DNA of 28,800 nucleotides. Origin: URNF01 sp045649855. Its GTDB lineage: Bacteria > Bacillota > Clostridia > Oscillospirales > Acutalibacteraceae. Numbering within the stretch: the stretch's first letter is position 1; every line of letters starts with the position of its first letter. The position numbers were made by a program, and so were the translations under genes. The stretch lies in NCBI GenBank assembly GCA_045649855.1, contig JAZRQN010000021.1:1-28800 (forward strand). Direction: 5' to 3'. The notes below the pieces were generated by a model. The model did not search any database. It was not told where the DNA came from and was given only the letters and a program-made list of their open reading frames with translations. Of this stretch, positions 8,146 to 15,646 are shown piece by piece.

Positions 8146-8187
8146 AGGCAGTAACGCTAAATACACCTTTATGCCTAAAAAAGCGTT
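8146..8187 (-). other. Possible pseudoknot-forming sequence
   Basis: Two interleaved complementary pairs: AGGCA (8146-8150) with TGCCT (8172-8176), and AACGCT (8153-8158) with AGCGTT (8182-8187). The crossing order is that of an H-type pseudoknot, with a 13-base connecting loop. It would lie about 40 nt into a transcript from the promoter at 8232-8260. It could form on either strand's RNA, and short pairings of this size can arise by chance. Confidence 0.3.
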
Positions 8188-8197
8188 TCGCCCTCCC

Positions 8198-8233
8198 CTC
8201 AACTAAACAAAATATTCATTTTGTTTAGTTGAG
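8198..8233. repeat. 36-bp palindrome overlapping a promoter (operator candidate)
   Basis: Perfect 16-base arms (8198-8213 and 8218-8233), containing CAACTAAACAAAAT and its complement, around the spacer ATTC. It overlaps the last -10 bases and the probable transcription start of the minus-strand promoter. That is where a repressor would block initiation; otherwise it forms a 5'-terminal RNA hairpin. Confidence 0.75.
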
Positions 8234-8260
8234 TATATCAGAAAAGACCTCCCTTGTCAA
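8232..8260 (-). promoter_or_regulatory. Near-consensus sigma-A promoter reading toward the recombinase
   Basis: On the - strand TTGACA (8255-8260), a 17-base spacer and TATACT (8232-8237). This is one of the best promoter matches in the window. The first gene downstream on that strand is the recombinase, about 0.6 kb away. Confidence 0.75.
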
Positions 8261-8271
8261 GTGAGTTTTAT

Positions 8272-8302
8272 AAAAAAACGACCTCACTATGTGAGGTCGT
8301 TT
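8272..8302 (-). terminator. Terminator of the M42/GNAT/PLP-lyase operon
   Basis: A perfect 12-bp stem (8276-8287 with 8291-8302), a 3-base loop and a run of seven T on the - strand (8278 down to 8272). It lies just after the stop codon of the PLP lyase gene at 8315. Confidence 0.9.
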
Positions 8303-8314
8303 AAAAATTTCTAA

Positions 8315-9592
8315 TTATAAAGCAATCAAGTTTCTATCCAATAAACATTGGATAGCGGACAAAACGCCGATTTTTCCCGAGTGATATTGCAATCCGCCCT
8401 GCATAAACACAGCGAACGGTTCTCGCAACGGCGCATCTGCAGATAACTCTATGGATGCACCCATGGTAAATGCACCTGCAGCCATAATTACTTCATTGTC
8501 ATAGCCGGGCATCTCCCACGGTTCGGGCACCACAAAAGCATCAATCGGAGATCCACTTTGTAATCCCTGGCAAAATGCGATCAGCGCTTCGGGTTTTCCC
8601 AAAAACAATGTTTGAATAATATCGGCACGCGTTTCAAACGGTGTCGGCGAAACTTTATATCCGATTTTTTCAATCATCATCGCTGCGAACGCAGCAGTTT
8701 TCAACGCTTCACCCGTAACGTGCGGTGCATGGAACAAGCCCATATACAAGGAACGATTGTGTCCTAGCGATGCCCCCACTTCCCTGCCCAGGCCGGGAGT
8801 GGTCATACGATAGGAACAACGTTCGATATATTCTTTTTTACCACAGATATATCCGCCGTTTTCCGCAATACCGCCACCTGCATTTTTAATCAGAGAGCCT
8901 GCCATCAAGTCGACACCAACAGCTGTCGGCTCGTGTTTTTCAACGAATTCTCCGTAGCAATCATCCACGAAAATGACAACGTCTTCGCGGATACGACGCA
9001 CGGTTTTTACAATCTCCTCGATCTCAGAAACATGCAAAGACGGTCTGGTGGCATATCCTCTGGAGCGCTGAATGTGCACCAATTTTACAGCAGGTTCTGC
9101 GGTTAAAGCCGCGGCAATACCGTCTAAATCGGGTTTTTCTTCACTGTTCAACGGTACTTCCTGATATCCCACGCCCATTTCAGCCAAAGAACCGGGATTT
9201 TTCTCCTGAATACCAATCACTTGATGGAGTGTATCATAAGGTCTGCCGGTAGCCGCTAACATTACGTCTCCGGGCTGCAAAATACCAAACAACGCAATGG
9301 TGATAGCGTGTGTACCGGATAAGATACTATGGCGCACCAAGGCATCTTCCGTTTCAAAAATATCTGCGAAAACTTCATCCAACAAATCGCGTCCGCGATC
9401 ACCGTATCCATATCCCGTAGTTGCCGCAAAGTGCGATTCGCTGACTCCATGTCGGATAAAAGCGGACAGCACTTTCTGTTGATTATACTCGGTAATCTTA
9501 TCAATCTGCGCAAACGTTTGTTGCAGTTCCGCTTCGGCACTGTCCGCCAACGCCATGATCGAAGGGTCAAACTTAAAAAACGTATTTTCCAA
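8315..9592 (-). CDS. PLP-dependent methionine gamma-lyase-like protein (YnbB / 'aluminium resistance' family)
   Basis: A 425-residue fold-type I PLP enzyme of the family named after Bacillus YnbB and annotated as 'methionine gamma-lyase family' or 'aluminium resistance protein'. The PLP lysine is probably Lys236 in SLIKNAGGG, and VDDCYGEF (209-216) supplies the aspartate that contacts the PLP ring. RHSILSGTHAI (88-98) is the conserved cofactor-phosphate region. The true reaction is not established; C-S lyase chemistry is inferred from relatives. The start is TTG at 9592, with GGATGA of the upstream stop region as ribosome binding site. It is the last gene of the four-gene operon and is followed by a strong terminator. 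Confidence 0.88.
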   Translation of the reverse strand: MENTFFKFDPSIMALADSAEAELQQTFAQIDKITEYNQQKVLSAFIRHGVSESHFAATTGYGYGDRGRDLLDEVFADIFETEDALVRHSILSGTHAITIALFGILQPGDVMLAATGRPYDTLHQVIGIQEKNPGSLAEMGVGYQEVPLNSEEKPDLDGIAAALTAEPAVKLVHIQRSRGYATRPSLHVSEIEEIVKTVRRIREDVVIFVDDCYGEFVEKHEPTAVGVDLMAGSLIKNAGGGIAENGGYICGKKEYIERCSYRMTTPGLGREVGASLGHNRSLYMGLFHAPHVTGEALKTAAFAAMMIEKIGYKVSPTPFETRADIIQTLFLGKPEALIAFCQGLQSGSPIDAFVVPEPWEMPGYDNEVIMAAGAFTMGASIELSADAPLREPFAVFMQGGLQYHSGKIGVLSAIQCLLDRNLIAL

Positions 9593-9598
9593 ACTATA

Positions 9599-10330
9599 TC
9601 ATCCTTTTATGTAGATTTCTCCCACAAAATCGCTGACCACAAATCCCATAGATGCATATAATGATTCAGCGTACTCATTTTTGGGTGAAATCATAATTTT
9701 TCTATCCTCATTTTGTGCCAATCCACGTAGACACTGACCTGCAAACCCCTGCTTGCGATATTCACCGTCCGTCGCAACCGCACCAAGGATCATTGCAACA
9801 CTTGATTCAGCCACTGTCATCGCCGTAGATACCAGTTTCTCATCGCGTTCCACACCTATGGTTTTGCACAAACCGTGGCGAATGCGATGAGAAACATCTA
9901 CATACCAACTCTCAAACGCAGGGACGGTTCCTCCGAAAACAGACGTTAACAACGGATATATTTGCCGCGGCGTCGGAATAGTCAGCGCAATGCTTGGCGC
10001 AGGCAAAGTGTTTTGCAGGGTCATAACCTTTTTCACGTGAACCTGTTTATGCAAACGTTCCGCAATGGCATCGGCTATCGAACGCTCCGCCGATATGATC
10101 GAAACATCCGATCGCATGCTAAGGAATATACTCCATTCATCTACGTCGATAGCAGGACCGCACAAAAAGGCGTTCCCATCCAGGATTGACAAAAAATTGC
10201 CCTTGTCATCCGCGTACAACGGTGCAAATGAAGCCTTTTCACCGTACGCAGAAAACCTTGAAAGCACATACGTATCCTGCCACGCAGTCGACAGATCAGG
10301 CAGATACGGTTTTGTCCACAAACTGATCAT
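9599..10330 (-). CDS. GNAT family N-acetyltransferase
   Basis: A 243-residue protein whose C-terminal half is a GNAT domain. Motif A appears as GAVATDGEYRKQGFAGQ (about 183-199) with the acetyl-CoA loop YRKQGFAG at 191-198. The motif B region includes SLYASMGF (223-230). The N-terminal half (1-120) has no motif that I recognise. The ATG overlaps the TGA of the upstream M42 gene (ATGA), and its own TGA lies in the ribosome binding site of the next gene. The substrate is unknown; the operon context suggests peptides or amino acids, which is inference only. Confidence 0.8.
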   Translation of the reverse strand: MISLWTKPYLPDLSTAWQDTYVLSRFSAYGEKASFAPLYADDKGNFLSILDGNAFLCGPAIDVDEWSIFLSMRSDVSIISAERSIADAIAERLHKQVHVKKVMTLQNTLPAPSIALTIPTPRQIYPLLTSVFGGTVPAFESWYVDVSHRIRHGLCKTIGVERDEKLVSTAMTVAESSVAMILGAVATDGEYRKQGFAGQCLRGLAQNEDRKIMISPKNEYAESLYASMGFVVSDFVGEIYIKG

Positions 10331-11343
10331 TTCGGTAATACCCCTGTCAACTCTTTCAATAATGCGAACGTGTGTTGCATATCCTCAAAAGACAATACGC
10401 ACGAAGCTGAATGCAGATATCGGCACGGTAAGGAAACAGCCGCCACTCGGACACCTGTTGCCGTACGTTGAACATTTTTAGCATCATTACCGCCCGCTAC
10501 AACGCGTTTGGTTTGATTCGGAATACCTTTTTCATCCGCCAGAGCACGAATAGCAGTATACAATTCATGGTCATACACAGTGCCTTTATCCATGAACGAA
10601 ACCACAGGACCATCTCCCACGCCACACACGCGTTTATCGCCGACTACGTCTGCGATATCCGCAGCAGTCGTTGTTTCCACAATAACCGCAATATCAGGAG
10701 TTACCGCGAAAGTGGCCGTTGCGGCGCCACGAGCACCCACCTCTTCTTGTACCGTAAACACCAACGTAATATCATAAGGCGGCGTCTCTTTTGCCAATTC
10801 CAGCAGCAAAGCGCAACCTGCACGATCGTCCAGCGCTTTTGCCATGATCAGATCCTGCATTTCCACAAAATCCGCGTCAAAGACTGCGATATCGCCCTGC
10901 TTTACCAATTCTTTTGCTTGTGCAGCCGTATTGACACCTATATCAATCATCAACGTATCGACCTTAGGTTGTTTTTTTGCCTCTTCTTTATCGCAAAGGT
11001 GAACAGCTTTACAGCCAATTACACCGGTAGCATCACCGATTTTGACGCGTCTACCACACAAAACGGCAGGTTCAATGCCTCCGACGGTGGCAAATCGCAA
11101 ATATCCATCATCAGTGATATGGGTGATGATCAAAGCGACCTCATCCATGTGCGCGCAAAACATCACGCGTTGAGCAGGAGACTGACGTCCTTTCAAAACG
11201 CATATAACATTTCCGAGACGATCTACCGTAATGTCTTTTTCCGTGTTGGTAGAATGCAGAACTTTCAGAATATACTCGCGCACCGCGCTTTCTCGCCCGG
11301 ATGCGCCGGGTAAGACACATAATTCTTTTACAGTTTGTTTCAT
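10327..11343 (-). CDS. M42 family metallo-aminopeptidase (second of a tandem pair)
   Basis: A 338-residue cytosolic aminopeptidase of family M42 (glutamyl aminopeptidase/endoglucanase-like group), which trims N-terminal residues from peptides. Ligands and catalytic residues are in the expected order: His65 and Asp67 in AHMDE, Asp172 in KALDDRAG, Glu200/Glu201 in VQEEVGARGA, Glu223 in VETT, and His311 in RYLHSASC. The family normally has Asp where Glu223 stands, a conservative change also found in relatives. Start and stop overlap the neighbouring genes by 4 bases each. It differs substantially from the adjacent M42 copy, so this is an old duplication or a fixed two-gene pair. Confidence 0.9.
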   Translation of the reverse strand: MKQTVKELCVLPGASGRESAVREYILKVLHSTNTEKDITVDRLGNVICVLKGRQSPAQRVMFCAHMDEVALIITHITDDGYLRFATVGGIEPAVLCGRRVKIGDATGVIGCKAVHLCDKEEAKKQPKVDTLMIDIGVNTAAQAKELVKQGDIAVFDADFVEMQDLIMAKALDDRAGCALLLELAKETPPYDITLVFTVQEEVGARGAATATFAVTPDIAVIVETTTAADIADVVGDKRVCGVGDGPVVSFMDKGTVYDHELYTAIRALADEKGIPNQTKRVVAGGNDAKNVQRTATGVRVAAVSLPCRYLHSASCVLSFEDMQHTFALLKELTGVLPK

Positions 11344-12371
11344 GCTTCCAATACCCCTTTTTCTATAAAAGCGGCCATACAGCGACCGACAGCGGCTATA
11401 TCTCGCACATCGACAACCTCAATCGGCGTGTGCATATATTTCAGCGGTACGGAGAGCAATACAGACGGAATGCCGCAACGAGCAGTGGTGATCACATCAG
11501 CATCTGTACCCGTTTTACCGCCAAGCACTTCCGGTTGGAAAGGTATTTCTTCGGATTTTGCAATCGAAAGCATCTGATCGGTCAGATTTTCAGACAGGAT
11601 GGGCGATATGCCAATCATAACGCCCTCCCCCATCTTTCCGCAAGCTTCTTTAGGCGTATTCGGTGTATACGCAAAACTGACATCGGTAATCAGCGCCGCA
11701 TCCGCGTCTACCAGGAATGCGCCTGAAGTAGCACCGCGGTTTCCGAGTTCTTCGCCTTTAGCAAACAACACCTTAACGGTATAAGGCAACGCTTTATCGC
11801 GCAACAAATGCAATGCGTACAATATTGCCGTCATACCTGCACGATTATCCAATGCTTTCGAAGTAACACAGTGCGCATGCAAATCTGCAAAATTGGATGC
11901 AAACGATACCCAACAACCGATTTCGACACGCTTTTTAACCTCGTCAGCAGACAAACCGATATCAATCCACAGATTATCTGTATCGAGCGTTTGATCAATT
12001 TTATCTCGCAAATGCGGCGGTGTGGAACAAAACACACCGACAAGCGGCTGATCACCCCAAACGGTTACAACCGCCGCAGGCAACACCCGTATATCCACTC
12101 CTCCGCAAGGACTGACCTTCAAAAATCCCGTTTCGTGAATATCCGTTACCACAAAACCGATTTCGTCCATATGTGCTTCCAATGCGATAACGGGAGCATT
12201 TTCGAATTTGGATTGCACGGTAGCGATCAAGTTCCCTGCCGCATCCGATACGACATCTTCCGTATATGCCTGCAGCATCGTTTCGGCTACCTGTGCAATC
12301 TGCGATTGTGTACCAACACCGGGTACGCAACACAGTTTTTCCAGCGTATCACGTATATACCGATCCATCAT
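11340..12371 (-). CDS. M42 family metallo-aminopeptidase (first of a tandem pair)
   Basis: A 343-residue M42 peptidase. From the ATG at 12371 the motifs are His67/Asp69 (AHMDE), Asp175 (KALDNRAG), Glu207/Glu208 (KGEELGNRGA), Asp230 (DVSF) and His314 (KYMHTP). The metal-binding and catalytic set is therefore complete. I chose ATG 12371 because TAGGAG ends 9 bases before it; an in-frame TTG at 12380 touches that site. It is the promoter-proximal gene of the operon, preceded by TTGATA-17-TATAAT. M42 enzymes form dodecameric shells, and pairs with different specificity can work together on the same peptides; that is family knowledge, not visible here. Confidence 0.9.
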   Translation of the reverse strand: MMDRYIRDTLEKLCCVPGVGTQSQIAQVAETMLQAYTEDVVSDAAGNLIATVQSKFENAPVIALEAHMDEIGFVVTDIHETGFLKVSPCGGVDIRVLPAAVVTVWGDQPLVGVFCSTPPHLRDKIDQTLDTDNLWIDIGLSADEVKKRVEIGCWVSFASNFADLHAHCVTSKALDNRAGMTAILYALHLLRDKALPYTVKVLFAKGEELGNRGATSGAFLVDADAALITDVSFAYTPNTPKEACGKMGEGVMIGISPILSENLTDQMLSIAKSEEIPFQPEVLGGKTGTDADVITTARCGIPSVLLSVPLKYMHTPIEVVDVRDIAAVGRCMAAFIEKGVLEA

Positions 12372-12396
12372 ACATAACAACTCCTAACAGACATAT

Positions 12397-12425
12397 ATTA
12401 TACTGTTTTTGCAAACAAATATCAA
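12397..12425 (-). promoter_or_regulatory. Sigma-A promoter of the M42 operon
   Basis: On the - strand TTGATA (12420-12425), 17 bases, and a perfect TATAAT (12397-12402). The predicted start gives a short leader of about 20 bases before the first M42 gene. Confidence 0.8.
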
Positions 12426-12474
12426 CCACCAACCACGAAACTTTTAAACAAATTATAAATACTGATAAAAACAG

Positions 12475-12503
12475 TTGCAGAAACGCCAAAGAAAAGGTAC
12501 AAT
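12475..12503 (+). promoter_or_regulatory. Probable promoter of the zinc-ribbon protein and galU
   Basis: TTGCAG (12475-12480), a 17-base spacer and TACAAT (12498-12503). The -10 is good and the -35 partial. It diverges from the M42 operon promoter about 50 bases away. Confidence 0.6.
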
Positions 12504-12536
12504 AAGATATATCAGTATGCAGAGTGGAGGAAGTCC

Positions 12537-13496
12537 ATGTTTTTATACGAAGGATATGCTTGCCCTGTTTGCGGCAAGCATTTTGAGAAAGATGACGATG
12601 TCGTTGTTTGTCCTGACTGCGGCGCACCGCATCATCGGGAATGCTGGAAAACTGAAGGAAATTGTCATTTTGCGGCTGCTCACGGCACACCGCAACAATG
12701 GACAAAAGAACAAGCGCCCAAAGCTGAACAGCAGCCTTCCGGAGAACAAAATATTTGCGTACATTGCGGACACGAAAACCCGACTTTTGCTGAATTTTGT
12801 TCACGGTGTGGTCGGGAGTTGCAAGCCCATGAATGGCAAGCACAAACGCCCCCGTCTTCCAATGAACCCTTTGCGCCGTTTGGTGGTTACAACGAGTACA
12901 GGCCTTTCCAAGCTGCTTCACAAGCTTTTTCGGATGATGAAGATGTTGGCGGTATTACCGCTAAAGAAGCCCGCTTTTTCCTGGGTCAAAACGTCGTATA
13001 TTATGTAACTAAATTCCGCAAAATCAGTCGTTCCTCCGTTGGTTTCAGTTGGAACTGGGCAGCATTTTTGCTGACACCTTATTGGTTGTGGTATCGCAAA
13101 CAACGCCTGGCCGGCACTTTAGTATTGCTGTTCGAAGCGGCGCAAACCTTGTTTCTTTCGTATTTTTTGTACGGATATCTCGGTCTTTCCGCCACGTGGA
13201 CGGTAACTGAATACACCGCTAAAATCGATGCTTTGTTAATGAACAACTCCTATCTGTCCTGGTGGATGGCTGCGGTACTGGCGCTGAGCATTATCAGTTT
13301 TCTGATCCGTTTGTTATTTGGCGCATTCGGCAATTACTTCTATTATCATACCGCCAAAAAGCGAATTTTGAAACTTCGCGGACTTGCAAGCCCCATCGCT
13401 TTATCGGCGAGCGGCGGCACGTCGGTTGCGTATGCAATCATCGCCTATGTTGCTCTGTATTTGGTATCTGCATTAGCTAATTTTATGTTTTTATAA
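12537..13496 (+). CDS. RING-like/zinc-ribbon membrane protein with DUF2628-type region
   Basis: A 319-residue protein of unknown function with two zinc modules and a membrane domain. The first (residues 9-43) has C9, C12, C25, C28, H32/H33, C36 and C43, resembling the prokaryotic RING-finger family. The second (74-91) is a CxxC-x10-CxxC zinc ribbon (C74, C77, C88, C91). After a Pro/Glu-rich linker comes FSWNWAAFLLTPYWLWYRK (170-188), typical of DUF2628 proteins, with hydrophobic segments at about 170-186, 191-214, 241-266 and 295-319. The soluble N-terminus presumably faces the cytoplasm. TGGAGGA at 12525-12531 is the ribosome binding site. galU follows after 11 bases, so an envelope or sugar link is possible, but no function is assigned. 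Confidence 0.8.
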   Translation: MFLYEGYACPVCGKHFEKDDDVVVCPDCGAPHHRECWKTEGNCHFAAAHGTPQQWTKEQAPKAEQQPSGEQNICVHCGHENPTFAEFCSRCGRELQAHEWQAQTPPSSNEPFAPFGGYNEYRPFQAASQAFSDDEDVGGITAKEARFFLGQNVVYYVTKFRKISRSSVGFSWNWAAFLLTPYWLWYRKQRLAGTLVLLFEAAQTLFLSYFLYGYLGLSATWTVTEYTAKIDALLMNNSYLSWWMAAVLALSIISFLIRLLFGAFGNYFYYHTAKKRILKLRGLASPIALSASGGTSVAYAIIAYVALYLVSALANFMFL

Positions 13497-13507
13497 AAGA
13501 GGTATTT

Positions 13508-14383
13508 ATGATGAGTAAAATTCGCAAAGCTGTTATTCCTGCCGCCGGTCTCGGCACACGCGTATTACCCATTACCAAAGTAATGCCCAAAGAGATGTTG
13601 CCGATTGTTGATAAACCGGCTATCCAATACATCGTTGAAGAGGCAGTCGCATCCGGCATTGAAGAAATCCTGATCATCACCAATCGCGGAAAAGGGCTGA
13701 TCGAAGACCATTTTGATCACGCCGTCGAATTAGAGGCACGTTTGGAAAAAACGGGAAAAATGGACGTTTTAGAGCAAATCAGAGCCATCACACATCTTGC
13801 CAACATCACGTTCATCCGACAAAAAGAAACCAAAGGTTTGGGCCATGCCGTTTTGTGTGCTCGTAATTTCGTTGGCGATGAACCATTTGCCGTATTGTAT
13901 GGCGACGATGTTATTTTGAGCGAAACGCCTGCCTGCAAACAACTCTGCGATGCGTATGAAAAGCACGGCAAAGGTGTGGTCGGTATCAAAGAAGTTCCCA
14001 CCGAACAGGTGCTGAAGTATTGTTCGCTCGCCGTTGCCCCTTTGGAAGATCGCGTGTTCTCGGTTTCTGATATGATTGAAAAGCCGAAAGAGGAACAGAT
14101 TTTGTCCAACTATTCCATTCTGGGTCGCTGTGTATTACCGCCTGAAATTTTCGATATTTTGGATAAAACCCCTCCGGGTGCAGGCGGCGAAATCCAGTTG
14201 ACCGATGCAATGATGCAACTCGCACGAACCGACGGTATGATCGGTGTAGATTATATCGGCACACGATATGATATGGGTAATAAACTTGGCATTATGCAAG
14301 CCGCTTGTGAAGTGGCTCTCTCCCACCCTGAAATCGGCACTGATTTTCGTGCATATTTAAAAGAACTCAGCAAAACATTATAA
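13508..14383 (+). CDS. galU: UTP--glucose-1-phosphate uridylyltransferase
   Basis: A 291-residue GalU, which makes UDP-glucose from UTP and glucose-1-phosphate for glycolipids, wall polymers or exopolysaccharide. The nucleotide-binding signature AAGLGTRVLPITKVMPKEM spans residues 12-30, with the catalytic lysine region PKEML. The metal/nucleotide site LYGDDVI and the later GGEIQLTD segment are both present. Length is normal for bacterial GalU. Two ATG codons stand in tandem (13508 and 13511); either could be used with the AGAGG just upstream. It is cotranscribed with the preceding zinc-ribbon gene and ends at a strong bidirectional terminator. Confidence 0.95.
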   Translation: MMSKIRKAVIPAAGLGTRVLPITKVMPKEMLPIVDKPAIQYIVEEAVASGIEEILIITNRGKGLIEDHFDHAVELEARLEKTGKMDVLEQIRAITHLANITFIRQKETKGLGHAVLCARNFVGDEPFAVLYGDDVILSETPACKQLCDAYEKHGKGVVGIKEVPTEQVLKYCSLAVAPLEDRVFSVSDMIEKPKEEQILSNYSILGRCVLPPEIFDILDKTPPGAGGEIQLTDAMMQLARTDGMIGVDYIGTRYDMGNKLGIMQAACEVALSHPEIGTDFRAYLKELSKTL

Positions 14384-14395
14384 TGTAAAGAACAA

Positions 14396-14430
14396 AAACG
14401 CCCTCGAATGAAAATCATTCGAGGGCGTTT
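14396..14430. terminator. Bidirectional terminator between galU and potD
   Basis: A perfect 16-bp stem (14396-14411 with 14415-14430) and a 3-base loop. On the - strand it is followed by a run of T (TTGTTCTTT after the stem), on the + strand by a weaker TTTGTATT. It can end both converging transcripts. Confidence 0.9.
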
Positions 14431-14433
14431 GTA

Positions 14434-15612
14434 TTATGTCTTGCGTTTTTTATAGATCCAATACGCCAAGCAGCCAACTGCCAGTAAGGGCAGTATGATG
14501 AGCATTTCATATATACTCCTTTGCTCATCGGCTCCATCTTCGGTCTTTAGCTTGATCCACAACCGCTTTTGTAAGGTATTCGCTTCATTTCCCAACGTAA
14601 CAAACACTTCGGTGTTTTCGAGCGTTTCCTTATCGGGATAGAACATCGGATCTTCCGAAATCTCGGGATCCAGTTGCGCCAACGCTTCTGTATGTGGTGT
14701 AGAATAACCGATATATTCGGTATTTGCCTTTGCTACATCGGTGCGACACATAAAGTTGATATACATTTCCGCTTCTTTTTTATGCGGAGAATTTGCCGTA
14801 ATGCACATAGCGTCTACGAACAGATTAGCACCCTGGTGCGGCACGAAAAAGCCGATATCTTCATTGCCGTCATCGCCGTACATCATGATAGCGCCATCAC
14901 CTGAATAATACGGTGCAATCCAACCTTCCTCATTGATCATCTTCTGGAAAGTTTGGTCCATATAATACCCTTGTACAACGGATTTTTGTTCCACCAGCAA
15001 ATCGTACGCTTCTTGGATCTCTTGCGGATCTTCGGTGTTCATAGAATATCCCTTGTATTTCAGAGCAATTGCAAACGCATCACGGGGGTTGTCAAACATA
15101 AAAATACGGTTTTTATATTTTTCGTTCCAAAGCAAGCCCCAGCCATCTTTAAGATCTTCTTCGTCTACGTATTTTTTGTTGTAGAAAATCCCGACCGTAC
15201 CCCACGTGTACGGTACAGAATATTCGTTGTTAGGATCGTATTCCAAGTTTTTATACGCATCGTCAATGTACTGATAATTAGGAATATTGGAAAAATCCAA
15301 TTTCGCCAACAAACCTTCATCAATCATCTTGCCGACCATATAATCCGACGGAAACACAACGTCATAATCCGCCGCTCCGGAGGAAATCAGCGTATACATC
15401 GATTCATTGGAATCAAACGTTTTGTAGTTAACGCGAATTCCCGTCTCTTCTTCGAAAAGGCGGTTGACATCCAGAATTTCATCGTCAATGTATTCGCCCC
15501 AGTTATATACGTTCAATACAACCGTATCGCCCTCTTCAACATTGGAAGCACTGCAACCGACAATATTGATCAACAGCACGATACAGATGCAAATATACAA
15601 AAAACGTTTCAT
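14434..15612 (-). CDS. potD: Spermidine/putrescine ABC transporter substrate-binding lipoprotein with C-terminal membrane helix
   Basis: A 392-residue polyamine-binding protein. A signal peptide ends in a lipobox (IVGC, lipidated Cys20). The mature part has VLNVYNWGEYIDDE, characteristic of PotD/PotF, and continues with PYTWGTVGIFYN and FMFDNPRDAFAIALK. Unusually, the last 25 residues form a hydrophobic helix (about 370-387) ending in KKRKT. That looks like a transmembrane anchor with a positive-inside tail, making the protein longer than typical PotD proteins (about 350). AAAGGAGG precedes the ATG; the gap to potC is 34 bases. Substrate within the polyamine group cannot be fixed from sequence. 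Confidence 0.92.
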   Translation of the reverse strand: MKRFLYICICIVLLINIVGCSASNVEEGDTVVLNVYNWGEYIDDEILDVNRLFEEETGIRVNYKTFDSNESMYTLISSGAADYDVVFPSDYMVGKMIDEGLLAKLDFSNIPNYQYIDDAYKNLEYDPNNEYSVPYTWGTVGIFYNKKYVDEEDLKDGWGLLWNEKYKNRIFMFDNPRDAFAIALKYKGYSMNTEDPQEIQEAYDLLVEQKSVVQGYYMDQTFQKMINEEGWIAPYYSGDGAIMMYGDDGNEDIGFFVPHQGANLFVDAMCITANSPHKKEAEMYINFMCRTDVAKANTEYIGYSTPHTEALAQLDPEISEDPMFYPDKETLENTEVFVTLGNEANTLQKRLWIKLKTEDGADEQRSIYEMLIILPLLAVGCLAYWIYKKRKT

Positions 15613-15646
15613 GACAACCTCCTTTCACAAGCAGTTTATACTCAAG

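Larger units (their letters stand above)
7641..8275. other. AT-rich intergenic region without a convincing gene
   Basis: About 0.63 kb between the recombinase gene and the terminator of the PLP lyase gene. It is much more AT-rich than its surroundings (line 7861-7920 has 19 G/C of 60). No frame has both a start codon with a ribosome binding site and a credible product. It contains the two inverted repeats and weak promoter near the recombinase, a strong minus-strand promoter with a palindrome (8198-8260), and a pseudoknot-like arrangement at 8146-8187. It may be a long 5' leader, a noncoding RNA locus or the remnant of a lost gene. Confidence 0.6.

Noticed and set aside
8146..8187. preQ1-like riboswitch on the + strand
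   Set aside because: A hairpin with an A-rich tail folding back recalls preQ1-I, but the loop is too long, the conserved loop bases are missing, and no + strand gene follows.
8198..8233. The 36-bp palindrome as a dif or att site for the nearby recombinase
   Set aside because: It does not resemble Firmicute dif sequences as I know them, has a 4-base rather than 6-8-base centre, and overlaps a strong promoter exactly where an operator would. It is not excluded, but an operator or hairpin is more likely.
6618..8275. Recombinase plus AT-rich block as an integrated mobile element
   Set aside because: No cargo genes, excisionase, flanking direct repeats or tRNA target were seen. A lone Xer-type gene is also normal in chromosomes.
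10468..11313. Long + strand frame antisense to the second M42 gene
   Set aside because: The opposite strand has all M42 motifs and coupled starts. The antisense product (rich in His, Arg, Ile, Phe) has no recognisable domain and no good ribosome binding site.
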